A stretch of 64,000 nucleotides of DNA from Pseudomonas sp. CCC3.1 (GCF_034347405.1 NZ_CP133778.1:3906001-3970000); one strand, 5' to 3'. Positions 25,789 through 35,106 are shown, counted from the stretch's first letter. The notes: generated by a model from the letters alone, not told the origin. Made by a program: numbers and translations.

Positions 25789-26187
25789 ATGAAAAAAATC
25801 CTTTTACTCAGCCTTACAGCCCTGCTCGGAGCCTGCAGTTCGATGAACTCCACCCCGCAAGCCACGCTTAATGGCGAAGTGTATTACCTGCAACGCATCG
25901 CCCTCCCACCGACCGCTACACTTGAAGTGAGCTTGCAGGATGTATCGCTGGCCGATGCACCCGCCATTACCCTGGCCAAGCAAAGTGGCCCGGTCAAAGG
26001 CCAGGTGCCGCTGCCGTTCCACCTGACGTACGACCCGGCCGAGGTCAAACCGGGCCACACCTACGCCGTAAGCGCGCGAATTGAAGAAGACGGCAAATTG
26101 TTGTTTATCAGCACTGAGCGCAACAGCGTTGACCTTAATGCCAAAACCCTGCAACCCATCCGTTTACGTGTAGATCAAGTTCGTTAA
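25789..26187 (+). CDS. YbaY-family lipoprotein
   Basis: 132 residues. The signal peptide MKKILLLSLTALLGACSS carries a lipobox (LGAC), so it is anchored by lipidated Cys16. The body matches the YbaY domain: GEVYYLQRIALPPTATLEVSLQDVS is represented by its key pieces RIALPP and LEVSLQDVS, then PFHLTYDP, YAVSARIEEDGKLLFIST and a final beta strand. The family is an envelope lipoprotein group of unknown function. The start at 25789 is chosen for the signal peptide and leaves a 13-codon upstream extension unused. DUF4197 follows after 28 bp, so the two are likely co-transcribed. Confidence 0.88.
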   Translation: MKKILLLSLTALLGACSSMNSTPQATLNGEVYYLQRIALPPTATLEVSLQDVSLADAPAITLAKQSGPVKGQVPLPFHLTYDPAEVKPGHTYAVSARIEEDGKLLFISTERNSVDLNAKTLQPIRLRVDQVR

Positions 26188-26215
26188 TTTAACTCCCCAG
26201 ATCAAGGAAGCTCCC

Positions 26216-26905
26216 ATGCTGCGCTCTACTCTTCGATTCGCTGGTTTCTGCGCGGGTCTGCTTATTTCGGCTAACGCCTTGGCGTTGTCGTTGAGCGATC
26301 TGTCGCAAAAAGACGCCACTGGTGGCCTTAAAGATGCCCTGACCCAAGGTGCGCAAATCGCTGTGAAACAACTGGGCACGCCCGGTGGTTTCAGCAACAA
26401 CCCCGAAGTCAAAATCGAATTGCCGGGCAACCTCGGCAAAGTCGCGAAAAAGATGAAGCAATTTGGCATGGGAGCGCAGGTCGACGAACTGGAAACCAGC
26501 ATGAACAAAGCCGCAGAAGCGGCGGTGCCTCAGGCGCAAGCCTTGCTGGTGAATGCCGTGAAAAACATGAGTGTGTCGGATGCCAAAGGCATTTTGACCG
26601 GCGGTCAGGATTCAGCCACGCAGTACCTGAACAAAAGCAGCCGTGAGCAGATACGCGCCAAGTTCCTGCCTATCGTCAAACAGGCGACCGACAAAGTGGG
26701 TCTGGCGCAGCAATACAACAGCTTTGCAGGCCAAGCCGCCTCATTCGGTGTGGTCGACGCAAAAAGCGCCAACATCGAAAGCTACGTGACGGAAAAAGCC
26801 CTGGATGGCTTGTTTGAAATGATCGGTAAACAAGAAGAAAGCATCCGCCAAAACCCGGCCGCAGCAGCAACCAGCTTGGCGAAAAAGGTATTTGGGGCGC
26901 TGTAA
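26216..26905 (+). CDS. DUF4197 protein, exported
   Basis: 229 residues with an N-terminal signal peptide (LRFAGFCAGLLISANALA, probable cleavage after Ala22-Leu-Ala). The mature protein is largely helical, with the DUF4197 hallmarks SDLSQKDATGGLKDAL near the N-terminus and an alternating amphipathic C-terminal half. It is periplasmic by prediction; function is unknown. An AAGGAAG site precedes the ATG. It lies just downstream of the YbaY lipoprotein and converges with mexK across a REP repeat. Confidence 0.88.
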   Translation: MLRSTLRFAGFCAGLLISANALALSLSDLSQKDATGGLKDALTQGAQIAVKQLGTPGGFSNNPEVKIELPGNLGKVAKKMKQFGMGAQVDELETSMNKAAEAAVPQAQALLVNAVKNMSVSDAKGILTGGQDSATQYLNKSSREQIRAKFLPIVKQATDKVGLAQQYNSFAGQAASFGVVDAKSANIESYVTEKALDGLFEMIGKQEESIRQNPAAAATSLAKKVFGAL

Positions 26906-26913
26906 GCCGCACC

Positions 26914-26968
26914 CTGCCTCGCGATCTTTTAAAAGGTCAAAAAATCGCGAGGCAAGCTCGGTCTTACA
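26914..26968. repeat. REP-like inverted repeat, degenerate copy 3
   Basis: GCCTCGCGATCTTTT and AAAAAATCGCGAGGC arms in the convergent gap between DUF4197 and mexK. It is the same family as at 15621 but the outer left arm is missing. Confidence 0.8.
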
Positions 26969-26981
26969 CAAAGCGGTTGCG

Positions 26982-29900
26982 TTAGACCTTCTTCACCTTG
27001 AACCACGCCGCATACAGCGCCGGCAAGAACAGCAAGGTCAGCGCCGTGGCCACGATCAGCCCCCCCATGATCGCCACCGCCATTGGCCCGAAGAACACGC
27101 TGCGTGACAACGGGATCATCGCCAGCACCGCCGCCAACGCGGTCAGCACAATCGGCCGGAACCGACGTACCGTCGCTTCAATAATGGCCTGCCACGCATC
27201 CAGCCCCGACGCTCTGTCCTGCTCGATCTGGTCCACCAGGATCACCGAGTTGCGCATGATCATCCCGGACAAGGCAATCGTGCCAAGCATCGCCACAAAA
27301 CCAAAGGGTTTGCCGAACACCAGCAAGAACAAGGTCACCCCGATCAAGCCCAGCGGCGCGGTCAAGAACACCATGGCCATGCGCGAGAAGCTGCGCAGTT
27401 GCACCATCAGCAACGTCAGCACCACCACGATAAACAACGGCACACCGGCTTTCACCGAGTCCTGTCCGCGCGCGGAATCTTCAACCGTACCGCCCACTTC
27501 CAACAGATAACCGTCAGGCAATTGCGCACGAACGTCTTCCAGCGTCGGAAGAATCTGTTGCACCAAGGTCGCAGGTTGTTCCTTGCCGTAAATATCCGCT
27601 CGCACCGTCACAGTAGGCAGACGATTGCGGTGCCAAATGATGCCTTCTTCAAAGCCATATTCCAGGGTCGCGATTTGCGACAAGGCGACGCTTTGGCCAT
27701 TGTCCGTCGGCACCGACAAGCTCGGCAGCAACGACAGTTCGGTGCGTTCCTGCGAGGTGCCGCGCAACAGGATTTCGATCAACTCGTTGTCTTCGCGGTA
27801 CTGGCTGACCGTGGAACCCAGCAAGGTACTTTGCAGAAAGCGCGACAGGTTAGCCGTGCTCACGCCCAGCGCCCGCGCCCGATCCTGATCGACATTGAGG
27901 TACACCACTTTGCTCGGCTCCTCCCAGTCCAGGTGCACGTTGACCACGTGCGGGTTTTCGCGCACCTTGGCTGCCACTTTTCGCGCCAGAGCCCGAACCT
28001 GTTCGATGTGCTCGCCGGTGACCCGGAACTGCACCGGATAGCCAACCGGCGGACCATTTTCCAGGCGCGTAACCCGTGCACGAACGGTCGGAAATTGCTG
28101 GTCCAAGGTATCAATCAACCAGGTCCGCAGGCTTTCGCGGTCTTCGATGGTCTTGGCCAGCACCACAAACTGGGCAAAGCTGGCGGCCGGCAATTGCTGG
28201 TCCAGCGGCAAGTAAAAGCGCGGCGAACCGGTGCCCGCATAGGCCACGTAGTTCTCGATGCCAGGGTGATCCTTAAGCAGGTTTTCGAGCTGTTTAACCT
28301 GTTCCGTGGTGTTACTCAGCGATGCGCCTTCGGCCAGTTTCAAATCGACCATCAACTCCAGTCGACTCGACGCCGGAAAGAACTGCTGCGGAACAAACTT
28401 GAACAGCACCACCGAACCCAAAAACAGCAACACTGTCAGCGCAATCACGGTTTTGCGGCGGCGCACGCACCACTCCACCAGCCGTCGAACCCGCTGATAA
28501 AACGGCGTGCCATAAGGGTCCGGCGCACCGTCACCAGTGCCGTGTTTAGCGGCATGAATCTTCGCCAGATCCGGTAACAGCAACGCACCCAGGTACGGCA
28601 CAAACACCACCGCGGCGATCCATGACGCCACCAGCGCAATGGTCACTACCTGGAAAATCGAGCGGGTGTACTCCCCCGTACTCGACTGCGCCATGGCAAT
28701 CGGCAGAAAACCGGCAGCCGTAATCAGCGTCCCGGTCAGCATCGGAAACGCCGTACTGGTCCAGGCGAAACTGGCCGCCTTGAGCCGGTCGTAGCCTTGC
28801 TCCATTTTGATCGCCATCATTTCCACGGCAATGATCGCGTCGTCCACCAGCAACCCCAGCGCCAGCACCAGTGCGCCCAGCGAGATCTTGTGCAGGCCGA
28901 TACCGAAGTAATGCATGGCCGCAAAAGTCATCGCCAGCACCAGCGGAATGGTCAGCGCCACCACCATCCCGGTGCGCACACCGAGGGAGAAAAAGCTCAC
29001 CAGCAATACAATCGCCAGGGCTTCCACCAGCACTTGGACGAATTCTCCGACACTGGTTTTCACCGCCGCCGGTTGGTCTGAAACTTTGGACAAATGCATC
29101 CCGACCGGGAGATTTTTCTGCAACCGCTCAAACTCGGTTTCCAGCGCCTTGCCCAGCACCAGAATGTCGCCGCCGTCCTTCATCGCGACCGCCAGACCAA
29201 TCGAGTCCTGGCCCATAAAACGCATGCGCGGCGCAGGCGGATCGGTAAAACCACGGCGCACATCGGCAACATCGCTGATGCGCAATGTGCGCTCCCCGAC
29301 CCGAATCGGAAAACGTTCAATCTCTTCGACGGTTTTGAAATTACCGCTGACACGCAATTGCACACGCTCGGTCGGGGTCTCGAAGAAGCCCGCCGTCGAC
29401 ACCGCATTCTGCTCTTGAAGGGCTTGTTGCACCGCCGCCAGCGGCAAGCCAAGGGTCGCCAGCTTGAGGTTGGAAAGCTCGATCCAGATTTTTTCGTCTT
29501 GCAGGCCCAGTAACTCCACTTTGCCGACATCCTTGACCCGTTGCAGCTGGATCTGGATGCGGTCGGCGTAGTCCTTAAGCACCGCGTAGTCGTAACCATC
29601 ACCACTCAGGCTGTAGATATTGCCAAACGTGGTGCCGAACTCATCGTTGAAAAACGGCCCTTGAATATCGGGCGGCATGGTCTGGCGAATGTCGCTGATT
29701 TTCTTGCGCACCTGATACCACAGCTCAGGCACTTTGGAGGAATCCATCGAATCGCGGGCCATAAAGGTCACTTGCGACTCGCCAGGGCGCGAGAACGAGA
29801 CAATGCGCTCGTACTCGCCGGTTTCCATCAGTTTCTTTTCGATGCGCTCGGTCACCTGACGCGAGACTTCTTCGGCAGTGGCACCCGGCCACAGCGTACG

Positions 29901-30047
29901 AATGACCATGGCTTTGAAGGTAAACGGCGGGTCTTCGCTTTGGCCTAATTTGGTATAGGAAAGCGCGCCGACAATAGCCAGCAACAGCATCAAAAACAGG
30001 ACGATCTGGCGATTGCGCAGTGCCCAGGCGGAAAGGTTAAAACCCAT
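26982..30047 (-). CDS. mexK: RND multidrug efflux permease (MexK-like)
   Basis: 1021-residue inner-membrane proton/drug antiporter of the AcrB superfamily (HAE group). It has the expected helix near residues 12-30, a periplasmic loop, helices 2-6 at about 335-470 with GLLVDDAIIAVE holding the proton-relay Asp pair, a second large loop, and helices 8-12 at about 870-1010. Identification as MexK rests on length, the single adaptor upstream, the divergent TetR gene and position downstream of plsB, as remembered from PAO1 (PA3673-PA3678). No outer-membrane channel gene is present; MexJK of P. aeruginosa borrows OprM or OpmH. Confidence 0.87.
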   Translation of the reverse strand: MGFNLSAWALRNRQIVLFLMLLLAIVGALSYTKLGQSEDPPFTFKAMVIRTLWPGATAEEVSRQVTERIEKKLMETGEYERIVSFSRPGESQVTFMARDSMDSSKVPELWYQVRKKISDIRQTMPPDIQGPFFNDEFGTTFGNIYSLSGDGYDYAVLKDYADRIQIQLQRVKDVGKVELLGLQDEKIWIELSNLKLATLGLPLAAVQQALQEQNAVSTAGFFETPTERVQLRVSGNFKTVEEIERFPIRVGERTLRISDVADVRRGFTDPPAPRMRFMGQDSIGLAVAMKDGGDILVLGKALETEFERLQKNLPVGMHLSKVSDQPAAVKTSVGEFVQVLVEALAIVLLVSFFSLGVRTGMVVALTIPLVLAMTFAAMHYFGIGLHKISLGALVLALGLLVDDAIIAVEMMAIKMEQGYDRLKAASFAWTSTAFPMLTGTLITAAGFLPIAMAQSSTGEYTRSIFQVVTIALVASWIAAVVFVPYLGALLLPDLAKIHAAKHGTGDGAPDPYGTPFYQRVRRLVEWCVRRRKTVIALTVLLFLGSVVLFKFVPQQFFPASSRLELMVDLKLAEGASLSNTTEQVKQLENLLKDHPGIENYVAYAGTGSPRFYLPLDQQLPAASFAQFVVLAKTIEDRESLRTWLIDTLDQQFPTVRARVTRLENGPPVGYPVQFRVTGEHIEQVRALARKVAAKVRENPHVVNVHLDWEEPSKVVYLNVDQDRARALGVSTANLSRFLQSTLLGSTVSQYREDNELIEILLRGTSQERTELSLLPSLSVPTDNGQSVALSQIATLEYGFEEGIIWHRNRLPTVTVRADIYGKEQPATLVQQILPTLEDVRAQLPDGYLLEVGGTVEDSARGQDSVKAGVPLFIVVVLTLLMVQLRSFSRMAMVFLTAPLGLIGVTLFLLVFGKPFGFVAMLGTIALSGMIMRNSVILVDQIEQDRASGLDAWQAIIEATVRRFRPIVLTALAAVLAMIPLSRSVFFGPMAVAIMGGLIVATALTLLFLPALYAAWFKVKKV

Positions 30048-30052
30048 CGGGA

Positions 30053-31153
30053 TTACTCCTTCACCGCCACATTGATCGTTCGGTTGGAGCGATCAATCGG
30101 TCGCACCTCCTGCCCTTGATGCAACACGTGCACGCCTGCCGACACAATCCAGTCATTGGCCTTGAGGCCTTCGAGCACCGGCACGCTGTTTTCGCCAAAC
30201 GGCCCGACCCGCACAGGCACCTGCTCCAGCTTGTTGCCCTGGCCAACGCGCCACACGTAGGTCGCACCATTTTCTGCGCTCAAGGCCGACAACGGCACCG
30301 ACAACGGAGCGACGCCCTCACCGGGAATAAAGACTCGGGCACTTTGCCCCAGTTCAGCAGGCACTTTGCCCTCTTCGAAAGCGATACGGGCCGCAAAGGT
30401 CCGCGACTTTGGATCAGCCGAAGGTGACAGCTCACGAATCCGTCCGCTGAAGCGCTGACCCGGTTGCGACCACAGCTCTACCGAGACCGGCAAACCAATC
30501 TTGAAGCGGCCAAAGGCTTGTTCCGGCAAGCTGATCAACACCTCACGCTCGCCATCGGCGGCCAGGGTAAACACCGTTTGCCCGGCGCCGACCACCTGCC
30601 CGACTTCCACCTGGCGTTGAGCGATCACGCCGTCTTGCGGTGCTCGCAGTACTGCATAACTGGCCTGATTGCTGGCCACGTCCTGTTCTGCCTTCAGTTG
30701 CTGGAGCTTGGCTTCGCCGGAGCGATAGAGGTTTTCGGCGTTATCGAACTGCGAACGGCTGACCATTTGTCGGTCGAGCAAGGTTTTGTAGCGGTCACGC
30801 TCGGCGCGCACCAGATTCAAGTTGGCTTGCCCAGCCGCGACCTGAGCACGGGTGGCTTCCAATTGCAGACGCACGTCTTGCGGGTCGAGTTCAGCCAGTG
30901 GCTGGTTAGCCTTGACCCGCTCACCTTCATCAACCAGACGTTTAGTCACTTTGCCAGCGATACGAAATGCCAGTTGCGGGTCAAAACGTGCCCGCACCTC
31001 GCCAGGGTAGCTTTGCGACGCCAGCGCCGAAGGCTGCGGTTGAACCACCATGGCCGGGCTGATCGTGACTTGAGCAGGTTTTTCCTGCCCGCAGGCCGAT
31101 AACAAAAACACCAGACACACAGGTAAAGCGCGGGGCAAGGCATGGCGCAACAT
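30053..31153 (-). CDS. mexJ: RND efflux periplasmic adaptor (MexJ-like)
   Basis: 366-residue membrane-fusion protein. The N-terminus has a lipoprotein signal (LPVCLVFLLSACGQE), so it is anchored by Cys21. It contains the split lipoyl/barrel-sandwich (IAGKVTKRLVDEGERVKANQ and VLRAPQDGVIAQRQVEVGQ), an alpha-hairpin between, then beta-barrel and membrane-proximal domains. It links the permease to an outer-membrane channel. It is the first gene of the mexJK pair; only 5 bp separate its stop from the mexK start. Confidence 0.88.
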   Translation of the reverse strand: MLRHALPRALPVCLVFLLSACGQEKPAQVTISPAMVVQPQPSALASQSYPGEVRARFDPQLAFRIAGKVTKRLVDEGERVKANQPLAELDPQDVRLQLEATRAQVAAGQANLNLVRAERDRYKTLLDRQMVSRSQFDNAENLYRSGEAKLQQLKAEQDVASNQASYAVLRAPQDGVIAQRQVEVGQVVGAGQTVFTLAADGEREVLISLPEQAFGRFKIGLPVSVELWSQPGQRFSGRIRELSPSADPKSRTFAARIAFEEGKVPAELGQSARVFIPGEGVAPLSVPLSALSAENGATYVWRVGQGNKLEQVPVRVGPFGENSVPVLEGLKANDWIVSAGVHVLHQGQEVRPIDRSNRTINVAVKE

Positions 31154-31159
31154 GGAGAT

Positions 31160-31243
31160 GACCTTTCGCTAATAGGGCTTGGAATATTTATACTGGGCGG
31201 CATGTTATTAATACCAAACTCACCAGTCCAGTAATAAACGGAA
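31160..31243. promoter_or_regulatory. mexJ/mexL divergent promoter region with imperfect inverted repeat
   Basis: The 90-bp gap between divergent genes holds TATTTATACTGG (31185-31196) and CCAGTAATAAA (31228-31238), an imperfect inverted pair. A TetR dimer could bind here to repress both genes; this is an inference from position and symmetry. Confidence 0.4.
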
Positions 31244-31882
31244 ATGTCCGACAATCCTTTATCCCCCAATGCCCTCGGGCGCCCCAAAGACATGGCAAAA
31301 CGCCAGTCCATCCTCGATGCGGCCAAATCCCTGTTTTTGACCAAGGGCTATGCCAGTACCAGCATGGACGCGGTCGCGAGCTTGGCCGGGGTATCAAAAC
31401 TGACGGTCTACAGCCACTTCACCGACAAAGAGACGCTGTTCTCCTCGGCGATCCTGGCCAAATGCTCAGAACAGTTACCGGACTTGTTTTTTGAGTTGCC
31501 CGGCGGCGTGCCCATTGAAACGGTGCTGTTGAACATTGGCCGTGGCTTTCAGATGCTGATCAACAGCGAGGAGTCGCTGAACCTGCATCGGCTGATGGTG
31601 ACCCTTGGCAGCCAGGACCCGAAGCTCTCACAGATATTCTTCGAGGCCGGGCCGGAGCGGGTGGTGCACGAGATGGAACGCCTGCTGAACAAGATTCATC
31701 AAACGGGAGCACTGAGCATTGAGCGACCGCATTACGCGGCGGAGCACTTTTTTTGCATGCTCAAGGGGTCGCCCAACTTTCGCTTGTTGTACGGCTATGG
31801 CGGGGTACTGACGCCGCAAGAGTCCGACGCGCATGTGCAGGAAGTGGTGAGCGTGTTTATGCGGGCTTATCGACCGGATTGA
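31244..31882 (+). CDS. mexL: TetR-family repressor of the efflux pair (MexL-like)
   Basis: 212 residues, the same length as I recall for P. aeruginosa MexL. The N-terminal helix-turn-helix (about 20-70) is clear: ILDAAKSLFLTKGYASTSM, then SLAGVSKLTVYSHFTDKETLF. The C-terminal ligand domain has the TetR_C type seen in efflux repressors (AefR/MexL-like). It is divergent from mexJ and probably represses both mexJK and itself. Its stop faces the stop of the solute-binding-like gene only 6 bp away, so it is the last core gene before the accessory operon. Confidence 0.87.
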   Translation: MSDNPLSPNALGRPKDMAKRQSILDAAKSLFLTKGYASTSMDAVASLAGVSKLTVYSHFTDKETLFSSAILAKCSEQLPDLFFELPGGVPIETVLLNIGRGFQMLINSEESLNLHRLMVTLGSQDPKLSQIFFEAGPERVVHEMERLLNKIHQTGALSIERPHYAAEHFFCMLKGSPNFRLLYGYGGVLTPQESDAHVQEVVSVFMRAYRPD

Positions 31883-31888
31883 ACACCG

Positions 31889-33058
31889 TCATCGGGCGCG
31901 CATAAAGTCGCTCCAGCGCCGTACCAGGTAGTTGTGTTCGTCCATCACGGAGTTCCAAACGGCAATATGGCCCATGCGCTGTTCGTAGGAGCCGCCGTCG
32001 CGCACTTCGCCAATGTCGATCAGCGGTACGCCGTCACTGCCCATCAGCGCTTCGCGTGCAGGCTTGCCGGCGTACCAGTAATCCCATTCGGCAGTGCTCA
32101 GGTGGTCGCGGGTGCGTGCCGGGTTGCCAATGTAGTAACCCTGGCGGGCCATAACGGCACCTGGCCAGCCTGACAGCCACCAGTTGAGGTAAGCGTAGGC
32201 CGCGTCCAGCACCGGGCCCTTGGCATGGCGCGACAATGACAAGCCGCCAAACCAGGCGCGATAACCCTCGCGCGGCACCGCCAGCCGGTATTTGACCCCG
32301 GCACGGTGCAAGCGCATCAAGGTCGGCGACCACAAGCTCTGAATATCAATGCTCGGGCTGAGCATCAATTGCGCGGCCACTTCATCGTCCGACCAGAACG
32401 CCGCAAAGTGCCCTTCTTTCTGTTTACGCACGAGGATGTCAGCCAACGCATCGATCTCTTCGATGCTCATGTTGCCGACGTCATTGAACTTGACCAGCCC
32501 CGCCCCCTGCACGGCCAGCGCTGCATCCAGCGCACCGATGGCGGCGTCGCTTTGCAGCGCCGTACGCCCGCTCCACGCGGGGTCCAACAGCCAGCCCCAG
32601 CTTTCGTTGTCACGACAAAAACCTTCGGGCATGCGTTCGGGGCGGTAGGCGAAGCTGTCGCCGTTGTGCGTCAAGGGCAGCATGCTGATGCGCTCAGTGA
32701 CGGTGCTGCCAAGGCTGCCATCGTGCTGCACGAACAAACGCTCGCAGGGCACGCTGCCGCTGCCCAGTTTGTCTGTGGCCGAGAGCCGACCGCGTTTGGG
32801 CAGGTCGTTGATCTCATGCCACAAGGCAATGCGCCGGGTGTCGATGGGCTGGATGGCCCTGGCCGGCCACACAAAGTCGACGTTGTGGAACCATTGGTCG
32901 TACAGGTCGTAACGCTCAGGGTGCATCACCGCAATGCGCTGGGCCTGTTCGACATCATGAACCTGGTACACCAGGCGAATCCCCAACTCTTGTTCAGCGC
33001 GCACCCGCAAGCATTCGAGCAAGGTCACAGACGTGCCGAGCACCCGTAATGTGATCAT
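31889..33058 (-). CDS. Solute-binding-protein-like protein without signal peptide
   Basis: 389 residues resembling PotD/PotF-type periplasmic binding proteins: MITLRVLGTSVTLLECLRVR at the start, a DLYDQWFHNVDFVWPARAIQ segment, and AYAYLNWWLSGWPGAVMARQGYYIGNP typical of the second lobe, represented by WWLSGWPG and QGYYIGNP. Yet there is no hydrophobic leader, and the ATG overlaps the cobW-like stop by 4 bp, which fixes the start and leaves no room for a signal. No ABC permease or ATPase is nearby. It may be a cytoplasmic ligand binder or sensor in the operon. Last gene of the seven-gene unit. Confidence 0.75.
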   Translation of the reverse strand: MITLRVLGTSVTLLECLRVRAEQELGIRLVYQVHDVEQAQRIAVMHPERYDLYDQWFHNVDFVWPARAIQPIDTRRIALWHEINDLPKRGRLSATDKLGSGSVPCERLFVQHDGSLGSTVTERISMLPLTHNGDSFAYRPERMPEGFCRDNESWGWLLDPAWSGRTALQSDAAIGALDAALAVQGAGLVKFNDVGNMSIEEIDALADILVRKQKEGHFAAFWSDDEVAAQLMLSPSIDIQSLWSPTLMRLHRAGVKYRLAVPREGYRAWFGGLSLSRHAKGPVLDAAYAYLNWWLSGWPGAVMARQGYYIGNPARTRDHLSTAEWDYWYAGKPAREALMGSDGVPLIDIGEVRDGGSYEQRMGHIAVWNSVMDEHNYLVRRWSDFMRAR

Positions 33059-34029
33059 GCTGCGAATCTGCGCGAGAACACGTCGAAAGAGCGCCGCAGC
33101 AGCGCCGGGTCAAGGCCGCGCACGATAAACACAAGGCGCGACTGTCGATCGGTGCCCGGCCAGGCAGACAGGTGGACCGGGGCATGCAGGCAATGCTGCA
33201 CGCCATGAATGGCGATAGGAGCGTTACTGGCGTTCACGTTAAGCAGTCCTTTGACGCGGAGAATTCGTTCGCCGTGGCATCTTAACAGCATCGACAACCA
33301 CACCCCGAACCCCACCCAGTCCAGCGGCTGATCGAACGTCAGGCTGCACACCTGCGCAGCGCCGTGGGTGGCCGTGGGGGTTTGGTGGAGTTTCCAGCGA
33401 CTGACTTCCACGCTGGGTTCGGCACTGCGCAAGCCTTCACCGAGCAACAGTTGATCACCACTGCGGATGTCATGGGTATCGCGGATCGGCGTACCGGCGT
33501 TGAGCCTGTGCAGGTGCGCGCGCAACGCATCACAGTCGCCCGCCACATCGGTCTTGCTCAGCAGCAGGCGATCTGCCGCCGCTACCTGGGCCAGCCATTC
33601 CGGGTGCAGACGCTCTTGCAGGGCTGCGTGGCTGGCGTCAACCAGGGTGATCACCAGGCCAATATGAAAACGCCCGCGCAGTTGCACGTCGTTGTTCAAG
33701 GTGGCAAGAATCGGCGCCGGGTCAGCAAGACCGGTGGTTTCCAGAATGACCCGTTTGAACGGCGGAACCTGGCCCCGCTCGCGGCGTTGCAGCAGCCCGA
33801 GCAGCGCATCTTTCAGTTCGCCACGGATGGAGCAGCACACACAGCCGCCGGGAAGCAGCACGGTGTCGGGCGCGACCTCTTCCACCAGCAAGTGGTCGAT
33901 GCCCACATCCCCGAACTCATTGATCAACAACGCAGTGTCGCCCAGGCTTTCGCCTTGCAACAGACGCTTGAGCAACGTGGTTTTGCCGCTGCCAAGAAAG
34001 CCGGTGATGACGTTGAGGGCGATGCTCAT
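33055..34029 (-). CDS. CobW/COG0523-family G3E GTPase, putative metallochaperone
   Basis: 324 residues. Walker A is ITGFLGSGKTTLLKRLL, the metal-binding CxCC motif is LLPGGCVCCSIRGEL, the base-specificity SKTD motif is LLLSKTDVAG, and a C-terminal CobW_C domain spans about 225-320. These GTPases insert zinc, cobalt or other metals into client enzymes. Coupling by 4-bp overlaps on both sides shows it is made with the CxxC small protein and the SBP-like protein. The operon's deacetylase-like hydrolase is a metalloenzyme and is a plausible client; that link is inference. Confidence 0.9.
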   Translation of the reverse strand: MSIALNVITGFLGSGKTTLLKRLLQGESLGDTALLINEFGDVGIDHLLVEEVAPDTVLLPGGCVCCSIRGELKDALLGLLQRRERGQVPPFKRVILETTGLADPAPILATLNNDVQLRGRFHIGLVITLVDASHAALQERLHPEWLAQVAAADRLLLSKTDVAGDCDALRAHLHRLNAGTPIRDTHDIRSGDQLLLGEGLRSAEPSVEVSRWKLHQTPTATHGAAQVCSLTFDQPLDWVGFGVWLSMLLRCHGERILRVKGLLNVNASNAPIAIHGVQHCLHAPVHLSAWPGTDRQSRLVFIVRGLDPALLRRSFDVFSRRFAA

Positions 34030-34343
34030 GTGCCTGACTCCTGCAACAAGGTGTGTTCCAGATGATCGAGCACCCGCGGATCAAGCGGGTCCAGCGGGCG
34101 ACCGAGCATGCTCTCGGCTTCCTGCCACAGCTGATCCAGGCCACTGGCCAATGCTTGCTTGCCGGTCGGGCCGAGCAGCAAGTAGGACGCGCCCTGAAAG
34201 TCTTCGACCTTGAGCCGGAACACCGCCAGCACTTGGTTGATCGCAGCTATCCGGCGCAGGCGCTCGCGACGCCTTGGCAATTCATCGCCCAACGGGTCGC
34301 TCCAATGCAGGTCTTCGCCCAACAGACCACAGAGTCCGCACAT
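34026..34343 (-). CDS. Small CxxC protein coupled to the CobW GTPase
   Basis: 105 residues beginning MCGLCGLLGEDLHWSDPL, with C2 and C5 at the very N-terminus, followed by an Arg-rich helix (RRRERLRRIAAINQVL) and a helical C-terminal half. I do not know the family. I set the start at the ATG at 34343, which has a GAGGTG site, and not at a longer frame. The stop overlaps the CobW start (ATGA). The position and the N-terminal cysteine pair suggest metal handling with the GTPase. Confidence 0.78.
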   Translation of the reverse strand: MCGLCGLLGEDLHWSDPLGDELPRRRERLRRIAAINQVLAVFRLKVEDFQGASYLLLGPTGKQALASGLDQLWQEAESMLGRPLDPLDPRVLDHLEHTLLQESGT

Positions 34344-34356
34344 GGTTACACCTCGT

Positions 34357-35106
34357 TCATGGCATGACGTCGCCGGAGTTCGGGCCAAGGGTCTGACCCA
34401 CGAACAGATTGCCACCGGGTTCGCTGGCCAGCAGCACGGCCACGGGTGCCACTTCATCCGCCAGACCGAAGCGGCCCAGCGGCAGTTCGGCGGCCTTGGC
34501 GCGCTTCCAGGTGTCGCTGATACCGCCCACCAGTGGCGTTTCGATGGGCCCCGGCGCGATGGCGTTGACCAGCACATTGTCTTTGGACACTTCCAGGGCC
34601 AATGACTTGGTAAAACCGATCACCCCGGCCTTGGCTGCCGCGTAATGGGTCAGCTCGGCGCCGCCCTTGATGCCCAGTTGCGAGGCGACGTTGATGATCC
34701 GCCCCCAGCGTTGCGCCAGCATGTGCGGCAAGGCGCGCTGGCTGGCGACGAAGACGCTGGTGAGGTCAACGCGCAGCATGTCGTTCCACATCTCGATAGA
34801 CAGGTTCACACAGCGCGCCTGGGTGAGCATCCCGGCGTTGTTGACCAGAATATCAATGCCGCCGAAGTGTTCGACGCAGTGATCAACACTGGCCTGTGCG
34901 CCTTCGACGGTACCGACATCGGCCACACATTCGAGCACTTCAGCGCCGAAGTTGCGGCAAGTAATCGCCGTTTCGGCGAGGCTGGCGGCGTTGCGGTCAG
35001 CCAATACCAGGCGTGCGCCTTCGACCGCGTAGGCTCGGGCGATAGCGGCACCGATGCCACTGCCCGCGCCAGTGATCACGGCGCGGCGGTTGACGAGTTG
35101 GGGCAT
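34357..35106 (-). CDS. SDR-family oxidoreductase (second of two)
   Basis: 249-residue classical short-chain dehydrogenase. Motifs: TGAGSGIG (NAD(P) binding), ADVG, NNAG, the catalytic Ser in NVASQLG, YAAAK (Tyr/Lys), and the APGPIETP loop. LADRN after beta-2, with the Asp, suggests NAD(H) preference. The start at 35106 has AGGAGAATTT upstream; a longer frame 28 codons up lacks a site. Encoded 13 bp upstream of the CxxC gene and 49 bp after the first SDR. Substrate unknown; the context implies a step in a catabolic route. Confidence 0.9.
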   Translation of the reverse strand: MPQLVNRRAVITGAGSGIGAAIARAYAVEGARLVLADRNAASLAETAITCRNFGAEVLECVADVGTVEGAQASVDHCVEHFGGIDILVNNAGMLTQARCVNLSIEMWNDMLRVDLTSVFVASQRALPHMLAQRWGRIINVASQLGIKGGAELTHYAAAKAGVIGFTKSLALEVSKDNVLVNAIAPGPIETPLVGGISDTWKRAKAAELPLGRFGLADEVAPVAVLLASEPGGNLFVGQTLGPNSGDVMP

